From NCBI GenBank assembly GCA_963723765.1, contig CAVRSD010000004.1, positions 1-64,000 on the forward strand: DNA of 64,000 nucleotides, given 5' to 3'. The notes under the pieces were generated by a model. That model made no database searches, had not been told where the DNA came from, and saw only the letters and a list, made by a program, of their open reading frames with translations. The position numbers and the translations under genes are program-made. The first letter of the stretch is position 1. Every line of letters begins with the position of its first letter. Positions 17,377-26,052 of the stretch are shown here, piece after piece. The DNA comes from DATBAX01 sp963723765 (GTDB lineage Bacteria; Acidobacteriota; Terriglobia; Terriglobales; Acidobacteriaceae).

Positions 17377-17973
17377 TCAGAGCGGCCTGATCTCGACTTT
17401 GCGGAAGCGCACGATGCCGCCGCCGTACTGAAGGGCGATGCGCCCTTTGGCGTGCTTCGAATCCTTGGCGCCGTCCACGGTCTTGACGCCGTTGAGGATG
17501 ACGGTGAACTCCCCGCCCTTGGCGGTGATCTCGTAGGTGTTCCACCGGTCGGCGGCGCGGGGCATCGGCGATACCTTGGCGACGTTGACGATCGCGCCGG
17601 TGCCGTAGCTCGGATCGGGACGTGTATCGAAGATGTTCACCTCATAGGCGTTCGCGCCGGTGACCTTCGCCGGATCGGTCGCGCGGATGAAGACGCCGCT
17701 GTTCGCCGTGGCATCGACCCAGAACTCGGCCCGCAGCTCGAAATCGCCGAACTCTTCCTTCGTGACGAGGAAGCCGCTGCCCACGTCGGCCTGCAGGATG
17801 CCGCCTTCCAGCATCCGCCAATTGGCGTTGCCGATGGGCTCGAAGGCGTTCGCGTTGGAGCCGTCGAACAGGACCTTCCACCCCGACTGCTGTCCGAAGG
17901 CGTCGTGGGCCTGCCAGAGAATGGCGGAGGCGGCGAGAAAGAGCCCCATGGAAATAGCGGATCGGCGAGTCAT
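17377..17973 (-). CDS. DUF1080 (3-keto-disaccharide hydrolase-type) exported protein
   Basis: A 198-residue protein starting at the ATG after CCAGGAGGAAACATCAG. It has a signal peptide (MGLFLAASAILWQAHDAFGQ). The mature part is one beta-jelly-roll/LamG-like domain of the DUF1080 family: GWKVLFDGSNANAFEPI, FELRAEFWVDATANSGVFIR, YEVNIFDTRPD, WNTYEITAKGGEFTVILNGV and GRIALQYGGGIVRFRKVEI. Family members bind or hydrolyse modified disaccharides outside the cytoplasm; the activity here is inferred from family only. The gene faces the decarboxylase gene divergently across about 300 bp. Confidence 0.82.
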   Translation of the reverse strand: MTRRSAISMGLFLAASAILWQAHDAFGQQSGWKVLFDGSNANAFEPIGNANWRMLEGGILQADVGSGFLVTKEEFGDFELRAEFWVDATANSGVFIRATDPAKVTGANAYEVNIFDTRPDPSYGTGAIVNVAKVSPMPRAADRWNTYEITAKGGEFTVILNGVKTVDGAKDSKHAKGRIALQYGGGIVRFRKVEIRPL

Positions 17974-18276
17974 CTGATGTTTCCTCCTGGCTTGACGTTG
18001 CGTGCCCCGTGCTCCGTCGCTTCGACCCAGTCGATGTGCCGATGACCAGATGTCGGGCGCGGATGAGGACGGCAATGTTATAACTTGCGTGCCGATGCCG
18101 TCCAGCGGTGGCACCGGAGGCGAGGGCCGAGCGCTCCGATCGCTAAGTCGGCGTTGCGGCAACCGCGAGGCGATCGCTCCGTGGCGATGGCTCTCCGCCG
18201 CGCTGTCATCTGATCTTCATGTTTTCCGCCCCTGTTGGGACGCAGCTTGCACTTTCACGAAAGCCGAGGCGAAGGA
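17974..18276. other. Divergent intergenic region between DUF1080 and the decarboxylase gene
   Basis: About 300 bp with no gene. The two flanking starts face away from each other, so promoters for both are expected here. I could not identify -35/-10 elements or an operator with confidence. Confidence 0.4.
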
Positions 18277-20627
18277 ATGGATTTCCACCGGCGGTTCACG
18301 TTTCTCGTCTGCGCGCCGGCCTTCGAGGCCGAGGACCTCGAGGGCATCCGGCTCGGCCAGATCATCGTCGCCATCGAGAAGCAGGGCTTCCAGGTGGTGC
18401 GGGCGCGCCGGATCGAGGATGCCGAGATCGCGGTGCAGACCGATGCCGCGATCGGCTGCATGGTGGTCGACTGGGGCAAGAAGGGCCTCGAAGGCAAGAC
18501 CGCGGCCCTGATCAACCTGATGCGCCGGCGCGGCCTCGAGATGCCGATCGTGCTCCTGGTCAGGCGCAAGCGCTTCGAGGACATCCCGGTCGAGGTGCTC
18601 GACTACATCGACGGCTACGTCTTCCTCGCCGAGGAGACGCCGGAGTTCATCGCGACGAACCTCGTCAGCCGGCTCAAGCAATACGCCGAGACCCTGAAGA
18701 CACCGTTCTTCGGAGCGCTGGTCGACTACGGCGAGCGCGGCAACCAGCTGTGGACCTGCCCCGGGCACAATGGCGGCGTGTTCTACAACCGCAGCCCGAT
18801 CGGCCGCATCTTCGTCGACCATCTCGGCCCGGCGGTGTTCCGCGACGACCTCGACAACTCCGTGCTCGAGCTCGGCGATCTCCTCGTGCACGAGGGCCCG
18901 GCGCTGAAGGCGCAGCAGGAGGCCGCCGCGATCTTCGGCGCCGAGAAGACCTATTTCGTTCTCAACGGCACCTCGTCGTCGAACAAGATCGTGTTGTCGG
19001 CGCTGGTCGGGCAGGGCGACCTCGTCCTGTTCGACCGCAACAACCACAAGGCGGCGCATCACGGCGCGCTGTTCATCGGCGGCGGCATTCCGGTCTTTCT
19101 CGAGACCGACCGCAATCCCTACGGCCTGATCGGCCCGATCTACGCCGAGGCTTTCGACGAAGACCGCATCCGCGAGAAGATCCGCACCCATCCGCTCGTC
19201 ACCGACAAGGACGCCTGGAAGCGCGAGCGGCCGTTCCGCGTCGCGGTGATCGAGGAATGCACCTATGACGGCACGATCTACGACGCGAACCGCATCGTCG
19301 AGAAGATCGGCCATCTCACCGACTACATCCTGTTCGACGAGGCGTGGGCGGGGTTCATGAAATTCCACCCGCTCTATGCCGGCCGTTTCGCCATGGGGCT
19401 CTCGGAGCTCGACGCCAACTCGCCCGGCATCATCGCGACGCAATCGACCCACAAGCAGCTCGCGAGCTTCTCCCAGGCCTCGCAGATTCACGTGCGCGAC
19501 CGCCACATCAAGGGCCAGCGCCGGCGCATCGAGCACCGCCGCTTCAACGAGTTCTTCATGCTGCACGCGTCGACCTCGCCGTTCTATCCGCTGTTCGCGT
19601 CGCTCGACGTCGGCGCGCAGATGATGAAGGGCCGCTCCGGCGAAGTGCTGTGGGACGACACCATCCGGCTCGGCATCGAGCTGCGCAAGAAGGTGCGCGC
19701 GATCCGCCGCGAGTTCGAGGACAAGGAGAAGGACCCGGCGCGGCGCTGGTTCTTCGAGGCCTTCGTCCCCGACCGCGTCAGCCTCACCGACGCGGCATGG
19801 CGACCCGCGAGGTCGCCTGGGAAAGCGTCTCGACCGACGATCTCGCCACCAATGCCCGCTACTGGGAGCTCGCGCCGGGCGCCGCCTGGCACGGCTTCAC
19901 CCATGTCGCGCCGGGCCATGCCATCACCGATCCCAACAAGCTGATCCTGCTCACGCCCGGTTTCGACCGCGAGACCGGCGCCTACGCCGACTACGGCATC
20001 CCGGCGCCGGTGGTCGCGCAATATCTGCGCGAGAACCGCGTGGTGCCGGAGAAGAACGACCTCAACTCGCTGCTGTTCCTGCTCACGCCCGGCGTCGAGG
20101 CGAGCAAGGCCGGCACGCTGCTCAGCGCCCTCGTCGCCTTCAAGAAGCTGCACGACGAGAACGCCAAGCTCGACGACGCCATCGGCGAGTTCGTACGCCG
20201 GCGCCCGTCGCGCTATGCCGGGGTGCGGCTGCGCGATCTCTGTGCCGAGATGCACGGCTTCTTCCGCAAGAGCGGAACGAGCGGCCTGCAGCGCGCCCAG
20301 TTCGCGCCGGAGCATTTGCCGACGCCCGCGATGCCGCCCCACGAGGCGGTGCGCGAGATGGTCCGCAACAACGTCGACTACGTGCCGATCGACCAGGCGT
20401 TCGGCCGCATCGCCACCACGATGTTCGTCGTCTACCCGCCGGGCATCGCGACCATCGTGCCGGGCGAGCGGCTCGACGAGCGCGCCCGGCCGATGCTCGA
20501 CTACCTCATCATGTTCGAGCGCAGCGCCAACCTGTTCCCGGGCTTCGAGGCCGAGGTCCAGGGCGTCTACCGCGAGGTCGAGAAGGACGGTTCGGTGCGG
20601 TTCTATACGTATGTGGTGAAGGAGTGA
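18277..20627 (+). pseudogene. Orn/Lys/Arg decarboxylase family protein, one frameshift
   Basis: A PLP-dependent fold-I basic amino acid decarboxylase (arginine, lysine or ornithine). The N-terminal wing domain is receiver-like (residues 1-130). The catalytic domain has LNGTSSSNKIVL, FDRNNHKAAHHGAL, LFDEAWAGFMKFHP and the PLP lysine in STHKQLASFSQAS (Lys393). The C-terminal part (HGFTHVAPGHAITDPNKLILL and DYLIMFERSANLFPGF) is complete but lies in another frame. The break is near 19795, where one base appears to be missing (GACGCGGCATG). Restored length is about 783 residues, normal for this family. These enzymes consume a proton and make a polyamine or diamine, often for acid tolerance. The substrate is not decided by sequence alone. 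ATG 18277 follows GAAGGA. Confidence 0.85.
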
Positions 20628-20663
20628 GGCAGGGCGCCCTCATCCCAACTGACCTCATCCTGA

Positions 20664-21598
20664 GAGCCTGACCGAAAAAGGAGTGAGTGATTCCAGCGGG
20701 CTGTGATTCCTTCGGATTTGCGAAGATTCGAGGGAGAGCACGATGCCGTGGACCGAAATCACTCGTTCGAGTATCGACGCAATGGACTGCGTTACACAAG
20801 CGATCTGACCGATGCGGAGTGGGCGTTGATCGCCCGGAAGATGCCGCCGCGGCGGCGATTGGGCCGGCCGCGAGACGGTCGATCTGCGCGAGGTCGTGCA
20901 GGCGATCTTCTATATTTTGTCGAGTGGCTGCCAGTGGCGGGCCTTGCCGAGGGAATTCCCGCCGTATTCGACGGTGCAGGGCTATTTTTACGCCTGGCGC
21001 GATACCGGTAGATGGCAGAGAATCGTCGAAGCCTTGGTTCGGCAGGCGCGCCGCAAGACTCGGGCGAAAGCCGCAGGCCGACGGCTGCCATCATCGACAG
21101 CCAGAGTGCATCGACGACGGAGGCCGGCGGGCCGCGCGGCTTCGACGCCGGCAAGCGCATCCATGGGCGCAAGCGGCATATCGTCACCGATACCAACGGC
21201 CTTCTGCTGGCCGTTCATGTTCATCCTGCCAACGTTCAGGATGTCCATGGCGCCGTGCCTTTGTTGGAGCGACTTGCGAGGCCGATTCCCGAGGCTTGAG
21301 CAGATCTTTGCCGATCGGATTTATCGCGGCAAACAGCTCGTGAACGCACTCTCCTATTGCGGTCCATGGACAATCGAAATCGTCGAGCGACCGCCCGGGG
21401 TCAAAGGCTTCCAGCTCCTGCCCAGGCGCTGGGTCGTCGAGCGTACCTTTGCATGGTTCGGCGGTGCCGGCGCTTGGCAAGAGACTTCGAAGGCTCGGCC
21501 GCCACCGAAGTTGCATGGCTCTTCGCCGCCCATCTGAGGCTGTTGACCAGACGCCTCGCCAAGCCCCAAAAACATTGATCGCTTTTTGAGTCGAACTC
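20664..21598 (+). mobile_element. IS5-family insertion sequence (IS1031-like group), 935 bp
   Basis: The element is bounded by imperfect 17-bp inverted repeats, GAGCCTGACCGAAAAAG at the left and the inverse of GAGTTCGACTCAAAAAG at the right. It is flanked by the 3-bp direct repeat TGA (20661-20663 and 21599-21601), which fits the TNA target rule of the IS1031 group. Removing it rejoins CCTCATCCTGA to GGAGCGTCCGCAGG, a continuous palindromic repeat, and so supports the boundaries. It carries one broken transposase gene. Confidence 0.85.
20743..21578 (+). pseudogene. IS5-family DDE transposase, multiply frameshifted
   Basis: Segments in different frames reconstruct one IS5-type transposase of about 275 residues: YTSDLTDAEWALIARKMPPR, then QAIFYILSSGCQWRALPREF and YFYAWRDTGRW. 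The DDE domain follows with AAIIDSQSASTTE, GRKRHIVTDTNGLLLAVHVH, ADRIYRGKQL, and VVERTFAWF with RCRRLARDFEG. The stop is at 21576-21578. At least five indels interrupt it (near 20770, 20875, 21070, 21290 and 21460), more than in any neighbouring gene, so it is probably inactive even if some indels are sequence errors. Confidence 0.85.
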
Positions 21599-21601
21599 TG
21601 A

Positions 21602-21702
21602 GGAGCGTCCGCAGGACGCGTCTCGAAGGATGGCCCCATGCGCTGCGGTCCGCCGCCATCCTTCGAGACGCCGGCTGCGCCGGCTCCTCAGGATGAGGTC
21701 AG
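21602..21702. repeat. Palindromic repeat (REP-like) that was the target of the IS
   Basis: The sequence GGAGCGTCCGCAGGACGC-GTCTCGAAGGATGG is followed about 20 bp later by CCATCCTTCGAGACGCCGGC and GGCTCCTCAGGATGAGGTC, its inverse. Adding CCTCATCCTGA from the left side of the IS completes the left arm. Similar CTCATCCTGAGGAGC elements are common between genes in Bradyrhizobium-type genomes. It lies between the IS and the patatin gene. Confidence 0.8.
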
Positions 21703-21730
21703 CGAGAGGTATCCCGACGAAGTACCGCAC

Positions 21731-22715
21731 TCACTCCAGTGCCGCAACCGACTCCTGGATCGCGTCGATCGACTTCTCGGCCGCCTCGGCGCCGAGCGCG
21801 ATGATGTCGCGGGCGCGGTGAAACTCGAACAAATTGATCCGCCCGACCCGCGGGCTGATCATGACGTCGGGCGGATCGCCGGCGAGGCGCGAGCGCGTGA
21901 TGCGGTCCTGCATCACCTGGAATGCCTCGACCATCACGGTGGAGAGGCCGGGTTGTCGCGTGATGCCGAAGAACTGGCGGTGGATCAGGCGCTCCGCCTT
22001 GAAGAGCCCGCGCTTGCTGCGCACCATCACGCGTTCCGCACGGATGGCGTCGTCCACCTCGTCGGGGCCGTGGTCCTGGATGATGGTGCCGCGACCGAAA
22101 TTGTCGGCGTTGAGATTGACGGCGATGACGAGGCGGGCGCCGAGCGCGCGGACCGCCGAGATCGGCAGCGGATTGACGAGCGCGCCGTCCATCAGCCAGC
22201 GACCGCCGATGCGCCGCGGCGGAAAAATTCCGGGGAGCGCGTAGGACGCCGACATCGCGTCGCCGAGGCGGCCGCGGGTCAGCCAGATTTCATGGCCGGT
22301 GCCGACCTCGGTCGCGATGGTCGCGAGCGCGCAGCGGCAGGTCGGCGAAGGTGGTGTCGCCCAGCGTATCGTCGAGCCGGTTGGCGAGCCGGCCGCCGCC
22401 GATCAGGCCGGAGCTGCCGAACTTGAAATCGAGATAGCCGAGCAGGCTCCGGCGGGTGAGCTGGCGCGCCCAGTGCTCGAAAATGTCGAGCCGGCCGGCG
22501 GCGTAGTAGCCGCCGACCACGGCGCCGATCGAGGTGCCGGCGATGACGTCCGGCCAGATGCCATGGGCATTGAGCGTGCGCAGCACGCCGATATGGGCAA
22601 ATCCGCGCGCTGCGCCGCCGCCGAGTGCGAGCCCGATCGAGAGGTGCGGCTCCGTCCGCGGCGCGGCGACTGCATCATCGATGTCGCCGTTGGTCTGCCG
22701 TCGCCAGATGTCCAA
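21731..22715 (-). pseudogene. Patatin-like phospholipase, one frameshift
   Basis: A bacterial patatin-like lipase (RssA/YchK type), restored length about 327 residues. The oxyanion motif LALGGGAARGFAHIGVL and the nucleophile motif AGTSIGAVVGGYYAAG (GTSIG serine) lie in the upstream frame. The catalytic aspartate block WLMDGALVNPLPISAVRALGA lies in the downstream frame. The break is near 22335, where one extra base (coding-strand reading GCGCTCGCGACC) separates LPLRA from ATIATEVG. No signal peptide is present, so cytoplasmic or membrane-peripheral action is expected. The suggested start is a TTG (22715) after GAGGTCATGCC; an ATG further upstream at 22802 would add an arginine-rich tail. Confidence 0.78.
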
Positions 22716-22954
22716 GGCATGACCTCTGTTGCGAGGAGCGGATGTTGCGAGGCGCGGAGCGCGCGCCGGCCCGCAACGCAAGCGAATCAGCCCCAGAATC
22801 AACCGTTAATCGCGCTTCATGACCGGACGGCGACGCCGCTTTGTGGGCACGCCGCTGCCGGCCCGCAGCGCGTGCCAACGCTCATGTAAGGTCGGGAGGC
22901 GATCTTCGAAACCGTTCGCGGCTGCCACCCCGCTATTGATGAAAGCAGGACTCG

Positions 22955-23090
22955 CAACGCGGTCCCTCCCCCGCTTGCGGGCAGGGTAGGGAGGGGGAAG
23001 CTGAGTCCGGACCCTGCAACACCGCCTGTGATCGCCGCGCCGCCGCGGCCCCCTCCCCGACCCTCCCCCGCAAGCGGGAGAGGGAGAAGG
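22955..23090. repeat. Palindromic intergenic repeat built on CCTCCCCGC/GCGGGGAGG
   Basis: Within the 400 bp between the patatin and flavin-reductase genes, CCCTCCCCCGCTTGCGGG with AGGGTAGGGAGGGGG is mirrored about 80 bp later by CCCCCTCCCCGACCCTCCCC and CGCAAGCGGGAGAGGGAG. It is a long imperfect inverted repeat of the same style as those at 46369 and 14450. No gene is visible in the interval. Confidence 0.7.
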
Positions 23091-23115
23091 AAGCGCGATC
23101 CGTCGCCAGCGATTT

Positions 23116-23739
23116 TCAGCTTCCTCCGCCGCCGCCGGGCGGCCGCTTCATGGCGAACTTCGTCTCCGCCATCACGGTATAATAATCGTGGTAGCCGGCG
23201 CGCTGGATCGGCCGCATCGCACCGGTGTCGAGGAGGCCGTCCTTGATGAAGCGCTCGTCGATGTAGACGCCGATCACCTGGCCGAACACGACATGGCGGT
23301 CGGTCGGGCGGCCGTTGATGTCCTCGAGCGACACCGTCTTGAGCCACAGGCATTCGAGCGCGCAGGGCGAGGCGGCGACCCGTGGCGGGCGCACGAGATG
23401 CGACGGCGCGGCCTCGAGGCCCGCCGCCTCCATCTCGTTGACGCCGCGCGGCAACGGCGCCGAGGTGAGGTTCACCTGCTCACGCAGCTCCCATGTCGTG
23501 AAGTTGCAGACGAACTCCTTCGTCTCCTCGACGAAGGCGAGCGAGTCCTTGCGGGTCTCGCTTGCGAACATCACCATCGGCGGCCGGCTCGATACGCCGT
23601 TGAACCACGAATAGGGGGCGAGGTTGATCTCGCCGGCCTTGCTCATGGAGGTGATCCAGCCGATCGGCCGCGGCGCGACGATCGCCTTGAAGGGATCGTG
23701 GGGCAGGCCGTGGTCGTTCTTGCGCACGTCGTAGAACAT
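23116..23739 (-). CDS. Flavin reductase-like FMN-binding protein
   Basis: A 207-residue protein of the flavin reductase-like family with the FMN-binding split-barrel fold. Visible blocks are AIVAPRPIGWITSMSKAGEINLAPYS (the family signature), PPMVMFASE, KDSLAFVEETKEFVCNFTTWEL and HVVFGQVIGVYIDE. Members reduce flavin with NAD(P)H or bind FMN as small oxidoreductases in the cytoplasm. It begins 7 nt after the nitroreductase stop, so the two flavoproteins form an operon. The start is the ATG right after the nitroreductase, and longer in-frame starts would overlap it. The C-terminal GGGGGS is low complexity. Confidence 0.87.
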   Translation of the reverse strand: MFYDVRKNDHGLPHDPFKAIVAPRPIGWITSMSKAGEINLAPYSWFNGVSSRPPMVMFASETRKDSLAFVEETKEFVCNFTTWELREQVNLTSAPLPRGVNEMEAAGLEAAPSHLVRPPRVAASPCALECLWLKTVSLEDINGRPTDRHVVFGQVIGVYIDERFIKDGLLDTGAMRPIQRAGYHDYYTVMAETKFAMKRPPGGGGGS

Positions 23740-23746
23740 CGGCGGC

Positions 23747-24317
23747 TCAACCGGGAAAGCGGGTGACGATGTCGGCGAGCGCAGGACGGACGCGGTCCTC
23801 GGTCGCGACGGTCGGATGGCCGACATGGATGAAGCCCGCGATCTTCTCGTGCGGGGCGAGCCCCAGCGCATCGAGCACGCGGCGGTCGTAGGCATACCAC
23901 TCGGTGATCCAGGTGGCGCCGAACCCCAGCGCCTGGGCGGCGACGAGGAGGTTCATGGCGGCGGCGCCGGAGGAGAGCACCTGCTCCCATTCCGGGATTT
24001 TGACGTGGGGCGCGGCGCGGCTGACGACCGCGATCACGAGCGGGCGCGCGGGTGAGCCGCGTGCGCTCGTACGCGATGTGTTCCGGTTTGGCGTCCGGGT
24101 ACTTGGCGACGAAGGCGGCGGCGATGGCCTCGCCGGCCTTCTCCCGCGCCTCCCCCTCGAAAACGACGAACCGCCAGGGGGCGAGCTTGCCGTGATCGGG
24201 AACCCGCGCGGCGATGGTGAGCAGCGTCTCGAGCTCCGCCGCCGAGGGGCCCGGGGGGCCGAGCTCGTTCGGCTTGAGCGAGCGGCGTTTTCTCAAGAGA
24301 TCAATGGGATCAGGCAT
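23747..24317 (-). pseudogene. Nitroreductase family protein, one frameshift
   Basis: An FMN-dependent nitroreductase, about 189 residues when restored. The N-terminal half has LLRKRRSLKPNELGPPGPS and RVPDHGKLAPWRFVVFEGEA (the phosphate-binding Arg block). The C-terminal half has PEWEQVLSSGAAAMNLLVAA, LGFGATWITEW and KIAGFIHVGHP in a second frame. The break is near 24042, where one extra base (coding CGCGCCCGCTCGTG) separates LTRAP from LVIAVVSRAAPHVKIP. It is like the RutE/YdjA group of nitroreductases. It is operonic with the flavin reductase 7 nt downstream. Confidence 0.83.
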
Positions 24318-24474
24318 TCGGTCGGGATTCACTTCGGGCTCCGGAACGGGCGGTTCTGCCGGGTCGCTAGCACACGGCGGGGAAGCAACGCACGGCAAAA
24401 ATCTTGGCCGTCGTCTGGAACATATGGAACTGCAGGCTTGAATTTGCCGCGATTGACGTAAAAAACCATCCCCC

Positions 24475-25507
24475 ATGATGGGGATGGGGTGGCGCTACGG
24501 GGCGGGCGGCATGCTCGCAGCCCTGGTATTGGGGGCAGGGTGGCCGGGGACGGCCGCGGCCCAATTTGCATTGCCATCCTCCGACTACTCCTCACGCCAG
24601 CTTGCGCCGAGCGGGGGCTCGTCCCTGCCGTCATCACCCGGTCCGACCATCGTTCCGCCGTCGATGGCGCCGTCCGCCATGGTGCCGCCGAGCCCGGGCG
24701 GGGGCGTGCGCCCGCCGCCGGGGATGCCGGGACTGGGGAGTGCTTCGACCCCGGTTTCGCTCTCGCTCGCGGCCCGGTTCGGCGGCCGCGACACCCCGCA
24801 GATCACCACCGGCCTCATCTGGCGCGTGTTTCCGGCCAACCCAAACACGCTCGGGATGTTTCGCATCGCCAAGGAGGAGCGCAGCCCGAACCCGGTGATC
24901 GCGCTGCCGCCCGGCGACTATGTCGTGCATGTGAGCTTCGGCATGGCGAGCGCGGCGCGGGCGGTGCACTTGCAAGGAGGCGACCCGGGAAGTCTTCGAG
25001 CTGCCCGCCGGCGGCATCAAGCTCGAGGGCCGGGTCGGCGACGTGCCGATCCGCGGCAACCAGGTCACCTTCGACATCTACCGCGGCAGCCAGTTCGAGC
25101 CCGGCGACCGGGCGCCGATCGCGCAAGGGGTGAACAGCGGCAACGTCGTCATCGTGCCGGAGGGCGCCTACTACATCGTCTCCAACTACGGCGACACCAA
25201 CGCGGTAGTGCGCTCCGACATCCGCGTCCAGACCGGCAAGCTCACCGACGTCACGGTGAACCACCACGCCGCGGTGATCCTGCTCAAGCTCGTCAACGAG
25301 GAGGGCGGCGAAGCGCGCGCCAACACGAGCTGGTCGGTCCTCACGCTCGGCGGCGACGTCATCAAGGAATCGACCGGCGCGTTCCCCCGCGTGATCCTCG
25401 CCGAGGGCGACTACCGCGCGATTGCGCGCAGCGACGGGAAGACGTTCGAGCGCAATTTCAAGGTGACCTCGGGGGTGGACGGCGAGATCGAGGTGATTGC
25501 GCGGTAG
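24475..25507 (+). pseudogene. Exported protein of unknown function, one frameshift
   Basis: The first part has a signal peptide (MLAALVLGAGWPGTAAAQ), a Pro/Ser-rich linker (residues ~30-90) and VSLSLAARFGGRDTPQITTG-LIWRVF. The second part (frame of 25043..25507) continues QVTFDIYRGSQFEPGDRAP, GAYYIVSNYGDTNA, and beta-strand segments ending in VDGEIEVIAR. The frame changes near 24973 through one extra C (ACTTGCAAGGAGG), and removing it reads KEATREVFELPAGGIKLEG smoothly. Restored length is 343 residues. It looks like a beta-rich periplasmic or surface protein with carboxypeptidase-regulatory-like domains; no function is known to me. Confidence 0.65.
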
Positions 25508-25590
25508 GGGGCTCCGCCAGAGCGGACACTCCGACTGGCGATGCCGCGGCGCCGGGACTATCGTACCCGGAGTCGAGGGGATTTTTCGGA

Positions 25591-25829
25591 ATGCGCCCAG
25601 CCGATCGTCGTGTCCGCAACGTGGGATGCCGAAGCCAAGGTCTGGATCGCAGAAAGCGATCAGGTGCCCGGGCTCGCGACGGGTGCCGACACCCTCGAAG
25701 AGCTTGTTGAAAAGCTCAAGTTGGCGATCCCCGAATTGCTTACCGAGAACGACATTCCGTTCGAGCCCGATAATGTTGCCGTTCAAGATCGAGGCGCAGC
25801 GTTCCGAATACGCAAACGTCGCTGCCTGA
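25591..25829 (+). CDS. hicB: HicB-like (DUF1902) antitoxin, two suspected single-base insertions
   Basis: The core QPIVVSATWDAEAKVWIAES-DQVPGLATGADTLEELVEKL is the DUF1902/HicB-like antitoxin fold that precedes HicA toxins. As written, the frame lacks a normal start and reads through into the toxin. An ATG at 25591, 7 nt after GAGGGGATTTTTCGGA, is in frame if one C of ATGCGCCCAG is removed. The natural C-terminus PFKIEAQRSEYANVAA, with stop TGA 25827-25829, is reached if one base near 25768 is removed. The corrected gene is 78 residues and its stop overlaps the toxin ATG (TGATG), the usual coupling. The antitoxin should bind HicA and repress the pair. Confidence 0.72.
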
Positions 25830-26026
25830 TGGCAGAGAATTATACGCCGCGCGTCAAAGCCATTCTTCGACAACACGGCTGCACCTTCGTCCGACAGGGC
25901 AAGGGCGATCACGAGATTTGGCAGAGCCCGATCAACAATTGCCGGTTTATGGTCGACAACAAAATTAAATCGCCGATCTGGGCCAATATCACCTTGAAGA
26001 AGGCGGGCATCGCGAAGGCGTTTTGA
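25829..26026 (+). CDS. hicA: HicA family mRNA interferase toxin
   Basis: A 65-residue protein, MAENYTPRVKAILRQHGCTF followed by VRQGKGDHEIWQSP, which matches HicA (YcfA-like, dsRNA-binding-like fold) over its full length. The catalytic histidine is in GKGDHEIW, and the C-terminus has IWANITLKKAGI as usual. HicA toxins cleave mRNA when free and are neutralised by HicB. The ATG overlaps the restored antitoxin stop codon. As the sequence stands, the upstream frame is fused to it without a stop. Confidence 0.85.
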   Translation: MAENYTPRVKAILRQHGCTFVRQGKGDHEIWQSPINNCRFMVDNKIKSPIWANITLKKAGIAKAF

Positions 26027-26052
26027 CATCTGACGTCGCAGCCCCCCAATCC

